A DNA stretch of 64,000 bases from Flavobacterium panacagri (GCF_030378165.1 NZ_CP119766.1:4898001-4962000); one strand, 5' to 3'; shown: positions 27,565 through 37,684, counted from the stretch's first letter. The notes: generated by a model not told the origin, from the letters alone. Numbers and translations: made by a program.

Positions 27565-28785
27565 TTATTTGTCTAATTCTACCGCGGCTAGTAAAAATGC
27601 TCCCAGTCCAATTGCTCCATTCTCTTTTGTTTTTGCTGTAAGATAATATTCGTTTGTCCCATCCCGAAAAGGCTTTCCTCCTAAACCTACATTCGACGAT
27701 ACATTCAAAACATTTATTTCTCCTTTTTTATCCACTTTTATAAATTCTTTTATAAAACTTTCAAAAGATTTTTTTGCTGTCGATTTATAACTTCCACCCA
27801 AATACCCCCTGTTGGTTCCTTTTGCAAAAGCATAAATAATCATTCCAGATGCAGATGGTTCAACATAATTTCCAAATTTTTCTGGTTTATCTGCTACCTG
27901 ATACCACAAACCTGATTCACTTTTGTATTGATTTACATTCTTTGCAATCTGATTCAAATACCCAACCAAAACTTTGTATTTTGGATGTGACTTCGGAAAA
28001 TAATCTAAGGTTTCTACTAAAGCTACCATATACCAGCCAATTCCCCTTCCCCAAATTGTTGGCGAAGTCCCTGTTTGCTTATCTGCCCAGCCAATTTCTT
28101 TGCTTTCGTCCCAAGCCTGATACACTAAACCCGTTTTTTTATCTACAAGATGATTTTGAACCAATTCAAACTGTTTTGCAACATCATCTAAACTCTTTCC
28201 TTTCTCATATTTAACAGTAAACTGAGTATAAAATGGTTCTGCCATATACAAGCCATCAATCCACATTTGGTTTGGGTAAATCTGTTTGTGCCAGAATCCT
28301 CCGCTAGCAGTTCTTGGCTGCGTTTCTAATTGTGTTCTTAGCTTTCCTATTATCTCAAAATAGCGTGAATCCTTAGTAATTTCATACAAATTAAAAAGCA
28401 GTTTCCCCGGATTGAGATAATCTATATTGTATACCTTAGCATCATATTTTTTTATATTTCCAGTACTGTCAATCATTTCATCAACATATTCTTTAATATA
28501 ATTCAGGTATTTTTTATCATTTGTTTTTTGATATAATTTTTCAAAACCTGACAATACAAATCCCATTTTGTAATCCCATTTTGGTTTTTCGTTTTCATCG
28601 AGCTTCCAAGCCTGCGGATATCTGTTTAAGATCGTTAGCGCCATTCTTTCCGACCATTTTAAATCATAAGGAATTATATTTTTTTCTGATTCGTTTTGAT
28701 TCTGAGCTATTGTTTTAAAACCTAAAAAAAGTAATAAAACAATTGCCGTTTTAAGATTAATCTTTGTAAGTAGAGATTTACACAT
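27565..28785 (-). CDS. GH105 unsaturated (rhamno)galacturonyl hydrolase, copy 3
   Basis: 406 residues, signal peptide near residues 13-28. Expected catalytic Asp about 226, in VYQAWDESKEIGWADKQTG. This copy is the most divergent: it reads YQAWDES where the others have YHGWDES/FHAWDES, and TIWGRGIGWYMVAL where they have NFWSRS. The WGRG form is closer to the classical YteR/YesR enzymes. Different substrates (for example unsaturated rhamnogalacturonan versus oligogalacturonide) are plausible but untested. Confidence 0.9.
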   Translation of the reverse strand: MCKSLLTKINLKTAIVLLLFLGFKTIAQNQNESEKNIIPYDLKWSERMALTILNRYPQAWKLDENEKPKWDYKMGFVLSGFEKLYQKTNDKKYLNYIKEYVDEMIDSTGNIKKYDAKVYNIDYLNPGKLLFNLYEITKDSRYFEIIGKLRTQLETQPRTASGGFWHKQIYPNQMWIDGLYMAEPFYTQFTVKYEKGKSLDDVAKQFELVQNHLVDKKTGLVYQAWDESKEIGWADKQTGTSPTIWGRGIGWYMVALVETLDYFPKSHPKYKVLVGYLNQIAKNVNQYKSESGLWYQVADKPEKFGNYVEPSASGMIIYAFAKGTNRGYLGGSYKSTAKKSFESFIKEFIKVDKKGEINVLNVSSNVGLGGKPFRDGTNEYYLTAKTKENGAIGLGAFLLAAVELDK

Positions 28786-28816
28786 AATTTTTATTGGTTT
28801 AGATTTTCATTCTAAA

Positions 28817-29755
28817 TTACTTAAAAATTTTATCTAAAAATCCTACAGTATATGAAATTGTCTCTCCAAACCAAGGTTCATAAAACCAAAAAGAATGAGG
28901 AGAATCTGCAATCGTATGTACTTCATTATAAATCTTATATTCATTCAAAATTTTAATCATATCATCTCTTCCCGCATGAAATCTTGGAATACTGCTGCAG
29001 ATATATAAGGTTGGCGGTGTATTTTTATCGGTATGAGTTAAAGCAGACGCATTCTTCCAGTTTTCAGGAATCTCATTTGATTTCCCGCCTAACCAAAATG
29101 CAGCCACTTCTCCTTCTGTAGATTCTGGGTGTTTCATTGCCAAAACTCCGTCTACATCGATTATTGCATTTACTTTTGATGATGATTTACTTTTGAAACT
29201 CTTGTCTTCAAAAATTGCATTATTATTTGTTGTGCCAATTAAAGCTGCCATCTGTCCTCCCGCTGAACAACCTAAAACAGCTATTTTATTAGGATCTACA
29301 TTAAATTTTGAAGCATTGTCTTTGATAAATTTTATAGCATTTTTTACATCAATAACTCCAGTCGGATATTTGGCTTCTAATGACAATCTGTATTCAATAG
29401 AAAAAGTAGTATACCCTTTTGCTGCTATTTCTTTTCCTAAAAACTGCATCTGATCTTTATTTCCTGATCTCCATCCGCCTCCGTGAATCATAATTACAGC
29501 TGGATTTTTTTTCTGTTTTTTGTTGATAAACGCGTCAAAATGAAGCACTCTTTCTTTTTCTTTATTGTAAACTAAATCAAACATTTCCTGAACATCTGGA
29601 TTTGGTTTAACTTCTGGAATAGTAATAAAAGGATGTTTCTTAATTAATTTGGCGTAAGTACTTTTTATGGTATAAGAGGAATCAATCTGATATTGCTGAC
29701 TTTGAGCAGCTACAGCATATAAAAATATAACTAAAATTAACTTCAATTTTTGCAT
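28817..29755 (-). CDS. Secreted alpha/beta-hydrolase esterase (BD-FAE-like)
   Basis: 312 residues from the ATG at 29755, which gives the signal peptide MQKLKLILVIFLYAVAAQSQ; longer starts add a charged stretch in front. Alpha/beta-hydrolase motifs: IHGGGWRSG (oxyanion hole), LGCSAGGQMAAL (nucleophile elbow) and ADSPHSFWF (catalytic His). It belongs to the bacterial esterase group found in many PULs that removes acetyl or feruloyl groups. Here the substrate is probably esterified pectin (inference). It sits between SusD and the GH105 genes. Confidence 0.8.
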   Translation of the reverse strand: MQKLKLILVIFLYAVAAQSQQYQIDSSYTIKSTYAKLIKKHPFITIPEVKPNPDVQEMFDLVYNKEKERVLHFDAFINKKQKKNPAVIMIHGGGWRSGNKDQMQFLGKEIAAKGYTTFSIEYRLSLEAKYPTGVIDVKNAIKFIKDNASKFNVDPNKIAVLGCSAGGQMAALIGTTNNNAIFEDKSFKSKSSSKVNAIIDVDGVLAMKHPESTEGEVAAFWLGGKSNEIPENWKNASALTHTDKNTPPTLYICSSIPRFHAGRDDMIKILNEYKIYNEVHTIADSPHSFWFYEPWFGETISYTVGFLDKIFK

Positions 29756-29858
29756 TTCACTTTCCATTTTACAAGTCAAGAAAAGAGTTTGACACTTATT
29801 AATCAAACTCTTTCTCAACTACTTCAAAAAACAATAGTCTCAAAAAACTAACAAATTA

Positions 29859-31532
29859 CTAATAACCAGGATTTTGAGGAAAATCTTTGTTTTGGTTTAA
29901 ATCCAAAACTGTTTGCGGTATTGGTCTTAATATTTTAAGCTTTCCATCTACTCCAACAAAATTAGCTGCCTTAATTTTATAATTATAAGCAGAAGCTCTT
30001 GCAACCAATGTTCCAGTACGTTTTAAATCGAACCAGCGCTTATATTCTCCTAAAAGCTCTCTTCCTCTTTCATCTAAAACATAATCTATGTTGAATTGTG
30101 CAATTGTTGCATTTGCTACACCTGCTCTTTTTCTAACTTCATTTAAACGATCTAAACCTGTTGAAGGCACACCTGCTTTTAAATACGCTTCAGCGGCAAT
30201 TAAATAGGTTTCTCCTAGTCTTGAAATAATGATATCTCTTGTACTAACTGGCCCTGTGCTTGAAGGTGTTGTTGGATCTGGATCATCGAATTTCTTAACT
30301 GGAATAGTATAACAATCTAGGTTTTTAATTAAAGTATGTGCTGCAGAATATTCCCCCCAAGGATGATAAACAAATGTAGCTGATAATCTAGATGCATTCG
30401 TAGTCATCCAAGCTGTTTTATCAGCTGGTGTAAACCATTTTGGTTCATAAAAGTGTCTTACCTTTAGTGATGCTGGATTTGTACTTCTATAGTATGGATA
30501 ATATAAAATTGTTTTTGTTACTCCATTTGTTGTTTCTGGGCCTTCAACAATTTCTGTCATGAAAGTAGCATCCCATCTTTTATCTCCTTTTTCATATAAA
30601 CCTAAAGCATAATCTGTTGGACATAAATTATAACTTCTTAATGGAGCTCCAGTCTCAGCACCTCCTAAATAAGAACTAAAATAGTAAAACTGATTATTCC
30701 CTAATTTTGTTGGATCTGTACTTGTAGAGGCCTTATCATATTGCACAGAGAAAATTGTTTCAACATTTAAATCATTTCCAGGTTTAAATAACTGATCAGC
30801 AGCAACTGTTAAAGTCTGCCCAGCAATAGCAGCATCAGCATAAGCTGCCGCTTTTGAAAAATCATCAGCTTTTCCAAAAGTTTCATATCCTCTTGTTAAA
30901 TATACTTTAGCTAACAAATCGTTTACCGCTCTTTTATTTACTTTTCCTGATGCGCTGTAAGCATTAGTTCCAACATTAGCTAAAGCAAAATCTAAATCAC
31001 TTATAATCTGTGTATACACTTCCTCTGCAGTATTTCTTTTAAAAGACAAAACTGGCACTGTAATATGCTCATTAACAACAGGCACACCTCCATAAGTCTG
31101 CACTAATAAGAAGTAAGCTTGTGCTCTTAAAAATCTTGCTTCTCCAACTAGAGTGTTTAAATTTGAAGTCTGTTCTGTTACTGTTGAATAATAAATTGTT
31201 TTATTAACTGATTGAATTAACTGATAACACGGAGTATATAAATCAGCAACATTGTCAGATGATGGTATCAAAAGTGTATATTGACTTAAACCTGCAGGTT
31301 CTGGTCCTCTTCCTTCTGCATACATATCTGTTCCTGCTTCAAACAACCATGGATTACCTCCGTAAATACTTTTAAGCCATGCATAATTTGTATTTACTAA
31401 TAATTGAAATCCAGATGCTGTTTTATAAGTTGCATCTGCAGGCACATAAGAACGGCTGTCTTCTTCAATATAATCACTGCATGAACTTACAGATACAGCG
31501 AATATTCCTAACATTATTATTATTTTTTTCAT
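29859..31532 (-). CDS. SusD/RagB-family glycan-binding lipoprotein
   Basis: 557 residues, lipoprotein signal MKKIIIMLGIFAVSVSSC with lipidated Cys about 18. SusD features: helical tetratricopeptide-like N-terminal half (ARFLRAQAYFLLVQTYGGVPVV), RDIIISRLGETYLIAAEAYL, and the C-terminal ELLGEYKRWFDLKRTGTL segment. It forms the lid of the SusC channel and captures pectic oligosaccharides at the cell surface. It starts 12 bp after susC and is clearly co-transcribed. Confidence 0.95.
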   Translation of the reverse strand: MKKIIIMLGIFAVSVSSCSDYIEEDSRSYVPADATYKTASGFQLLVNTNYAWLKSIYGGNPWLFEAGTDMYAEGRGPEPAGLSQYTLLIPSSDNVADLYTPCYQLIQSVNKTIYYSTVTEQTSNLNTLVGEARFLRAQAYFLLVQTYGGVPVVNEHITVPVLSFKRNTAEEVYTQIISDLDFALANVGTNAYSASGKVNKRAVNDLLAKVYLTRGYETFGKADDFSKAAAYADAAIAGQTLTVAADQLFKPGNDLNVETIFSVQYDKASTSTDPTKLGNNQFYYFSSYLGGAETGAPLRSYNLCPTDYALGLYEKGDKRWDATFMTEIVEGPETTNGVTKTILYYPYYRSTNPASLKVRHFYEPKWFTPADKTAWMTTNASRLSATFVYHPWGEYSAAHTLIKNLDCYTIPVKKFDDPDPTTPSSTGPVSTRDIIISRLGETYLIAAEAYLKAGVPSTGLDRLNEVRKRAGVANATIAQFNIDYVLDERGRELLGEYKRWFDLKRTGTLVARASAYNYKIKAANFVGVDGKLKILRPIPQTVLDLNQNKDFPQNPGY

Positions 31533-31544
31533 TTGATATCTTTA

Positions 31545-34500
31545 TTAAAATTTAACACTTAATCCTAATTGCGTAGTTACAGATGCTGGACGGTTTACAC
31601 CAAACGGCGAAGCTGCCCATTCTGGATCATAACCATCAAATTTTGTAAACACAAATGGATCTAAAACATTTACATAAACTCTTAAATTTGAGATTTTTAG
31701 TTTCTTTAATAAATCAGAATTTAATGTATAACCTAAAGATATATTTTTAATTTTCACGTAAGAAGCGTCTCTATAATATCCAAATAAAGAAGTCCAATAA
31801 GCACCTGCTCCAGTTGCAACTGGACCCGGTCTTGGGTTTGTATTGTTAGCATTTGCTGCGATTCCGGTGCCATTAGTTGGAATGAAATAATCCATTGCTA
31901 ATTTCTGGCGTCCACGATCACTTACATCCGCAAAGTTTTGATGAAAAGTACTCAAGACAGTTTGTCCTTGACTTGTTAAAACGGAGAAGTTAAAATCAAA
32001 CTGGCCAACAGTCAATTTTGAATATAAACTTCCCTGCCATTCAGGATTTGGATTACCAATAACAGTTCTATCATCTTGATTGAATTTGCCGTCTCCATTT
32101 AAATCTTTTGGTCTTGCTTGTCCTGGAGCCATTCCGTAAGATGCAGCCTGTGCTGCTTCACTTTCCTGCCAAACTCCATCATAAACATAATTGTAATTAG
32201 GATTTAATGGCGCGCCAAGTATCAATTTGTTACCAATATCACTTACTTTATCCTGATTGTAAATGGACTCTAATTTATTCACGTTTTTAGTAAATGTAAA
32301 AGTAGTTTCCCAATTCACATTTTTAGATTTTATGTTTTTTGTCGTCAATAAAACCTCGATACCTTTGTTGCTAACAGAACCTACATTGGCAAATGTATTT
32401 TTCCATCCTGATTCAGCAGGTAATTGCTGTTTATATATTAAATCATCTGATAATCTATCATAAACATCTACAGTACCCGAAATTCTATTTTTCAAGAATC
32501 CAAAATCGATACCTAAATTGTACTCTCTTGTTTTTTCCCAAGTTAAATCTGGATTAGCTAAGTTTTCTGACTGCCATCCTGAAACCACATTTGCTCCCGC
32601 TGCGTAAAATGTCTGTTGGTTTAATAATGCTTGAGAAGTATAAGGAGCAACGTTGTCATTTCCTGTATAACCTAAACTAGCGCGTAGTTTTAAATCTGAA
32701 ACTACTGAACTGTTTGCTAAGAAAGATTCCTTGCTGATTTTCCATCCTAATGCTACAGAAGGGAAACTCTGCCATTTATTACCTTGAGATAAAACAGAAG
32801 AACCATCCCATCTTGTTGAGGCAGTAACTAAATATTTATCCTTATAGGCGTAGTTTAAACGAACTGCATAAGAGTTTAATGTATTCTTTGCATAAGAAGA
32901 TTTCACTACATAACTGGTCTGCACACCAGATCCCATATTATCAGTACCTACATCAAAAGGCTGATTATTTGAATATAAAGAAGAAAACTCATCCACATTT
33001 GAGTACAAACTCTGTAATAACAACACACTAAAATCATGAACTTCATTAAAAGTATGTTTTAAATCAATTTGGTTATCCCATGTATAATTGAAGTTATTGG
33101 AATTTTCTAGAGTCGCTGAGTTTTTTCCGTTTAGTGTTACACCGGCATTAGTCTGTGCTGTATATGCTTTAGATCCTTGCGTATCCATAACTCCTGCTGC
33201 AAAAGTTGTTTTGAACGAAAGCCATTTAAGTGCTTGATACTGGAAATAAGCATTACCCACTGTCTGCCATGTTTTTTCTGTCTGAGAAGAGTTTGCAATC
33301 TCCATTAAAGGATTTACAGTAGATGTTTTATTAATTGCCCAAGAACCATCAGGATAAGTCAATTTACCTGGAAGAAAAAATAAAGTTCCTACTTTTTCAT
33401 TTCCTGCAGCGTCTACTGCCCAGGGAGACATTAAAGGACTTAATCTAAATGCATCCTGCATCGCTAAGTCACTTCCTAATTGATTATCTAATCTAGCAAT
33501 TGTAACATTTACTCCTGTAGAAAATTTATCATTAATTTTATGATTTAATCCTAATTTGAAAGAGTATTTGTCTGTCGAATCATTATCGATAAGACCTCTG
33601 TCGCTCTGAATTCCAAATCCTAAGTTATAACTCATTCCTGAGTCTGAACGACCTGAAATATTTAAATAATTGTTTTCAGTCATTCCTGTTTTAAGTACGG
33701 CATCGTACCAATCAAAATTATAACCGCTGTTGGCACGAGAAACTAACAATGGACTCTGATTACCTGCTAAAGCCGCTAATTGAGCCGGAGTTTGAGTTGC
33801 AGGTGTAGCGCTCATATAAGCAACTTGATGAAATTTCCACCATTCTTCTCCTGACATCATTTTAGGCAATCTTGCTGCGGTCTTATTTCCATAAGAAGTA
33901 TCAAAAGTTACACTAATACCAGCCTTTGCACTTGTACCGCTTTTGGTTGTTACAATGATAACTCCATTTGATCCTCTAGAACCATAAATTGCGGCTGAAG
34001 AAGCATCTTTCAAAACATCCATTCTGGCAATATCCTGCGGATTCAAGAAATCAATTCCATCCATAGGAACACCATCTACAACATATAAGGGCGAAGAACC
34101 TACCATGCTCGGATTACTAGAATCTGCAATTAGTGAATTATTCCCTCTAATTACAACTTTAAATCCATCTCCAGCACGACCTGAAGAAGATGAAATCTGA
34201 ACTCCTGGTGTACTACCCTGAATTGCCTCTAAAGGACTAATCGTATTTCTTTCTGTAATTGTTGCAGCATTAATCGTACTAACGGAACCTGTCAAATCTG
34301 TCTTCTTTACAGAACCATATCCAACAACTACAACTTCATTTAATGAATTAGATTGCTCTGCAAGACTTACGTTGATTTTTGTTTTTCCTGCAACGCTAAT
34401 TTCTTGTGTCTGAAAACCTAAATAACTAATAATCAAAATCGCTTTTGAATTAGTTACATTTATTTTGAAACTTCCTTCAAAATCAGTTGAAGTTCCATTT

Positions 34501-34676
34501 TTAGTTCCTTTTTCCTGAATATTTACACCAGGCAGCGATAATCCTGCCGCATCTGTAATTTTTCCTTCTATTGTGGCTGATTGAGCATTAATCGTATTGC
34601 TCAGTAGAAAATTTAAGAAAAATAAAAATACAATCTTGTATTTTATTTTTCTCTTTAGTGGTTGATTAATTTTCAT
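31545..34676 (-). CDS. SusC/RagA-family TonB-linked outer-membrane transporter
   Basis: 1043 residues. Signal peptide to about 31; carboxypeptidase-regulatory-like domain about 35-110 (ATIEGKITDAAGLSLPGVNI); plug domain with VVVVGYGSVKKTDLTGSV and DVLKDASSAAIYGSRGSNGV; then a beta-barrel ending in a typical aromatic C-terminal strand (VTTQLGLSVKF). It imports pectic oligosaccharides using the TonB energy system. It follows the upstream GH28 gene by 45 bp. The substrate is inferred from the flanking enzymes. Confidence 0.96.
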   Translation of the reverse strand: MKINQPLKRKIKYKIVFLFFLNFLLSNTINAQSATIEGKITDAAGLSLPGVNIQEKGTKNGTSTDFEGSFKINVTNSKAILIISYLGFQTQEISVAGKTKINVSLAEQSNSLNEVVVVGYGSVKKTDLTGSVSTINAATITERNTISPLEAIQGSTPGVQISSSSGRAGDGFKVVIRGNNSLIADSSNPSMVGSSPLYVVDGVPMDGIDFLNPQDIARMDVLKDASSAAIYGSRGSNGVIIVTTKSGTSAKAGISVTFDTSYGNKTAARLPKMMSGEEWWKFHQVAYMSATPATQTPAQLAALAGNQSPLLVSRANSGYNFDWYDAVLKTGMTENNYLNISGRSDSGMSYNLGFGIQSDRGLIDNDSTDKYSFKLGLNHKINDKFSTGVNVTIARLDNQLGSDLAMQDAFRLSPLMSPWAVDAAGNEKVGTLFFLPGKLTYPDGSWAINKTSTVNPLMEIANSSQTEKTWQTVGNAYFQYQALKWLSFKTTFAAGVMDTQGSKAYTAQTNAGVTLNGKNSATLENSNNFNYTWDNQIDLKHTFNEVHDFSVLLLQSLYSNVDEFSSLYSNNQPFDVGTDNMGSGVQTSYVVKSSYAKNTLNSYAVRLNYAYKDKYLVTASTRWDGSSVLSQGNKWQSFPSVALGWKISKESFLANSSVVSDLKLRASLGYTGNDNVAPYTSQALLNQQTFYAAGANVVSGWQSENLANPDLTWEKTREYNLGIDFGFLKNRISGTVDVYDRLSDDLIYKQQLPAESGWKNTFANVGSVSNKGIEVLLTTKNIKSKNVNWETTFTFTKNVNKLESIYNQDKVSDIGNKLILGAPLNPNYNYVYDGVWQESEAAQAASYGMAPGQARPKDLNGDGKFNQDDRTVIGNPNPEWQGSLYSKLTVGQFDFNFSVLTSQGQTVLSTFHQNFADVSDRGRQKLAMDYFIPTNGTGIAANANNTNPRPGPVATGAGAYWTSLFGYYRDASYVKIKNISLGYTLNSDLLKKLKISNLRVYVNVLDPFVFTKFDGYDPEWAASPFGVNRPASVTTQLGLSVKF

Positions 34677-34721
34677 AAGTTTTTTTAAGTGGTTTTTTGG
34701 TTAATAGTTACTAGTTTTAAT

Positions 34722-36155
34722 TTAATCTACTTTCTTTCCATTTATATAGGTATTTATAAAGTTTATATTTTTTACATTCTTCAATAAATAGACGGAATCT
34801 ACTTTTTGAATTTTTACATTTTTTAATGTGATGTTTTCAACTGGTGACGCTGCATATCCATCTGCCCAAACACTGTACTTACCTCCGTTTTTTACATTTA
34901 CATTTTCTAAACTGACATTTCTGATTGTTGGAATAAAATTTCCTGTTTGAGATCCGTAAACGTTATAGAACATATTCAGTTTTAAAACACATTCTTTTAC
35001 AGTTCCTACTTCAAGATTTCGAACAAAAATATTTTCGGTAACTCCCCCTCTTTTTGAATTGGTTTTAATGCGAATAGCACGATCTAGATTTGGACTGTCC
35101 ATGACGCAGTTTTCAACAAAAACATTATTTACTCCTGCCGAGATTTCACTTCCAATCACGACACCACCATGCCCATCAATCATTTTGCAGTTTTGAACTA
35201 TAATATTTTTACTTGGAATTGCTACTCTTCTTCCATCTCCATCTCGTCCAGCTTTAATTGCAATACAGTCATCTCCTGTATTGAACGTACAGTTTTTAAT
35301 TACAACATTTTGAGAATATTCAGGATCACAACCGTCATTATTTGGACCGTGGCTGTTAACCGTTACGCCGTCAATAATCATGTTATTGGTTTTTATTGGA
35401 TGCAAAATCCAAAAAGGAGAATTTATAATGGTTACATCTTTTACCAGTGCTGTATTACATTCAAAAAATTCAATAAAATTGGGACGCAGATATCTTCCTT
35501 CTCCAAAAACTCTCTCAGACACAGGAATTCCTTTTTCTGCCATATCTACTAAAACCTCGCGATTTGTTGGGTCGTTCTGAGATGGAGTGCCTTTATTCCA
35601 GCCGTAGTTTTTGCTTCCAGCCCAAATCCACCAATTGGTACTGTCTGCCTGACCATTTAAAGTGCCTTTTCCAGTAACGGCTATGTTTGTTTTGTTTTTA
35701 GCATAAATTAATGGAGAATAATTCATTACTTCTGTCCCTTCCCAAGAAGTATGAACAATTGGATAATCTTTTGGATTTAGGCTAAAAAGAATTTCTGCAT
35801 TATCAGCTAAATGTAGGTTTACATTGCTTTCTAAATGAATTGCACCAGTCAAATATTTTCCGTTTGGAACTAAAACTTGACCACCGCCATTTGAAGCACA
35901 TTCTTTTATTGCTTTTTCAAATGCTGCTGTATTCAATGTTTTACCATCTGCAACAGCACCAAAATCATTTATGTTATATATTTTATTAGAAAAATGAGTT
36001 TGCGGAATACCTTTTAAAACCAATTCCATTTTCTTCCAAGGATTACCAGTATTAGAAGAACCTGAAGAAACCTTTTTAGCGCATGATATCACTATGACGC
36101 TTAAAGCGGCTGAAAATAAAACTCTTTTGAATGAGGTGTGCTTAATTATCATCAT
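34722..36155 (-). CDS. GH28 polygalacturonase-family glycosidase (lipoprotein)
   Basis: 477 residues with a lipoprotein-type signal ending VIVISCAKK (Cys about 25). GH28 beta-helix with canonical motifs NNDGCDPEY, GDDCIAIKAGRD, GHGGVVIGSE and RAIRIKTN. It is the first gene of the pectin PUL, just behind the promoter and the LacI-type operator at 36204. Being membrane-anchored, it may act on the surface or in the periplasm on galacturonide oligomers. It differs from the second GH28 of the locus in having the normal GDDC motif. Confidence 0.92.
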   Translation of the reverse strand: MMIIKHTSFKRVLFSAALSVIVISCAKKVSSGSSNTGNPWKKMELVLKGIPQTHFSNKIYNINDFGAVADGKTLNTAAFEKAIKECASNGGGQVLVPNGKYLTGAIHLESNVNLHLADNAEILFSLNPKDYPIVHTSWEGTEVMNYSPLIYAKNKTNIAVTGKGTLNGQADSTNWWIWAGSKNYGWNKGTPSQNDPTNREVLVDMAEKGIPVSERVFGEGRYLRPNFIEFFECNTALVKDVTIINSPFWILHPIKTNNMIIDGVTVNSHGPNNDGCDPEYSQNVVIKNCTFNTGDDCIAIKAGRDGDGRRVAIPSKNIIVQNCKMIDGHGGVVIGSEISAGVNNVFVENCVMDSPNLDRAIRIKTNSKRGGVTENIFVRNLEVGTVKECVLKLNMFYNVYGSQTGNFIPTIRNVSLENVNVKNGGKYSVWADGYAASPVENITLKNVKIQKVDSVYLLKNVKNINFINTYINGKKVD

Positions 36156-36203
36156 CTGTTTGGTAATTTTCCTATTATACTCCCGAAAACGTTATAGATT
36201 AAT

Positions 36204-36249
36204 TGTAATCGATTACACGAAAGTAGAAAAATTGTTCTAAGAGACCAAA
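36204..36249 (-). promoter_or_regulatory. PUL promoter with LacI-type operator
   Basis: On the minus strand: -33 TTTG (36249-36246), 20-nt spacer, -7 TACTTTCG (36225-36218), directly followed by the perfect 14-bp palindrome TGTAATCGATTACA (36217-36204), 49 bp before the GH28 start. The operator covers the expected transcription start, so a bound repressor would block the promoter. The same arrangement is found at 45854 and 48881. Confidence 0.75.
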
Positions 36250-36367
36250 TTAATTTAGAAAAAAATTATATATTTAATTTTTATTGCAAAATTTAATTAC
36301 ATTTAATGCAAAAATTTATATAATTTATTATCATTGTAAAACCTAAATCGTTTGAGTTTTGAATTAT

Positions 36368-36416
36368 GGTAATCGATAACAATTTTTATTACATAATGAA
36401 AAAAAATGTATTTTTG
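36368..36416 (+). promoter_or_regulatory. Promoter and possible auto-operator of the LacI-type gene
   Basis: GGTAATCGATAACA (36368-36381) resembles the PUL operator with imperfect symmetry. A -7 box TATTTTTG lies at 36409-36416, about 30 bp before the ATG at 36446; the -33 element is weak. Autoregulation is suggested. Confidence 0.5.
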
Positions 36417-36445
36417 TCTAAAATAAACCGATAAACTTTTTTTGA

Positions 36446-37474
36446 ATGAGTGAAAAAGTAACTATTTATGATATTGCTGAAAAACTAAACATCACTGCTG
36501 CAACGGTTTCGAGAGCTTTAAACAATAATCCTAAAATTAAAGAAGCAACTCGCGAGCTGGTGATCAAAACTGCCGCGGCGATGAACTACAAGCAAAATAA
36601 ATTAGCACTGGCTTTAAAAAGCGGTCGAAGTAATAATATCGGAGTTATTGTACCTCGTATTGACAGCAACTTTTTCGCCTCTGTTATTCGAGGAATAGAA
36701 GAAGAACTTTATCCTCATGGTTATCAAGTTATCATCTGTCAAACACACGAAAGCATTAAAAGAGAGAATGAAAACCTTCATACTCTTGTAGATGCACAAG
36801 TAGACGGCATCATGATGTCAGTTACTGGTGTTTCTAATGAAAATGACAGCGCTTTCAGAAATGTATTAGAAAAAAATGTACCGCTGATATTTTTCGATAG
36901 AAGCAAACATATTGATGGCGTTAGTTCTGTTACCATTAACGACTTTAAAGGCGGTTATCTAGCCACTAAACACTTAATCGATGAAGGCTGTAGAAATATT
37001 GCACATTTTTCTGGTGATCAATCATTAGATATCTTTAAAAACAGGTTTTTAGGCTATAAACAAGCTTTACTAGACAATGGAATTGAATTTAAAGAAGAAT
37101 ATGTAATCTATACTAAAAGTGCCGTTGATGCTGGAAAAGAATCTGTAGACAAGCTTTTACAACTAGAAACACCTCCAGACGCTCTTTTCTCTTCAAGTGA
37201 TTTTGCTGCATTAGGTGCAATTCAAGAACTTAAAGAGCGAAATATCAGTATCCCGAACGAATTTTGTGTTGCTGGATTCAGTAACGAACCGTTTACGAAG
37301 TTCATGGAATTATCAATTACTTCTGTAGATCAGTCACCATTAGAAATGGGAAAAATGTCTGCTCGTGTTTTCTTAGAGCAAGTAGACAAAACAGATACTA
37401 TAAAAATCGAAAAAAAGGTTGTTTTAGCACCCGAATTACACATTCGTAAGTCTTCTGCTAAAACCAACTTTTAA
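36446..37474 (+). CDS. LacI-family regulator, probable pectin/uronate regulator
   Basis: 342 residues. N-terminal helix-turn-helix and hinge (VTIYDIAEKLNITAATVSRALNNNPKI, about 4-30), then a periplasmic-binding-protein-like effector domain (NNIGVIVPRIDSNFFASVIRG, ASVDQSPLEMGKMSARV-type end). It is divergent from the pectin PUL and next to the uronate genes, and its family is expected to bind palindromes with a central CG, as found at 36204, 45854 and 48881. The effector is probably a pectin-derived uronate or KDG-type sugar acid (inference). Confidence 0.88.
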   Translation: MSEKVTIYDIAEKLNITAATVSRALNNNPKIKEATRELVIKTAAAMNYKQNKLALALKSGRSNNIGVIVPRIDSNFFASVIRGIEEELYPHGYQVIICQTHESIKRENENLHTLVDAQVDGIMMSVTGVSNENDSAFRNVLEKNVPLIFFDRSKHIDGVSSVTINDFKGGYLATKHLIDEGCRNIAHFSGDQSLDIFKNRFLGYKQALLDNGIEFKEEYVIYTKSAVDAGKESVDKLLQLETPPDALFSSSDFAALGAIQELKERNISIPNEFCVAGFSNEPFTKFMELSITSVDQSPLEMGKMSARVFLEQVDKTDTIKIEKKVVLAPELHIRKSSAKTNF

Positions 37475-37499
37475 TTTTTTTTACCATATAAGTTATATA

Positions 37500-37526
37500 A
37501 GCTCATTTTAGAATGGGCTTTTTTTT
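37500..37526 (+). terminator. Intrinsic terminator of the LacI-type gene
   Basis: AGCTCATT / AATGGGCT arms (37500-37507, 37512-37519), one G-T pair, 4-nt loop, followed by eight Ts. Confidence 0.8.
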
Positions 37527-37532
37527 ATGGAA

Positions 37533-37640
37533 GCTCTAACGGAGCGAAATATTTAGGTAGCAGAAAAATATGTCGCTCCTCCAGAACTTTTGTTTGTCTG
37601 TCTTATCGCAATTCTATAAATATTTTACTCCGCTGGAGCA
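37533..37640. repeat. Inverted repeat around GGAGCGAAATATTT
   Basis: GCTCTAACGGAGCGAAATAT (from 37533) is matched by an inverted arm near 37617-37640 (ATATTTTACTCCGCTGGAGC) with several mismatches; a partial inner arm GTCGCTCCTCCAG lies at 37572-37584. It resembles dispersed intergenic repeats of Flavobacterium. Confidence 0.55.
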
Positions 37641-37658
37641 CTCTCTATAAAAAAAAGA

Positions 37659-37684
37659 AACGCACTACTGTGCGCCTCTACATA
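37659..37684 (-). terminator. Probable terminator of the uronate operon
   Basis: On the minus strand a short CGCAC/GTGCG stem with a 4-nt loop is followed by TTTCTTTTTTTT, 45 bp after the uxaA stop. Confidence 0.5.

Noticed and set aside
35169..35580. Two overlapping plus-strand open frames opposite the other GH28
   Set aside because: Shadows of the beta-helix repeats on the other strand.
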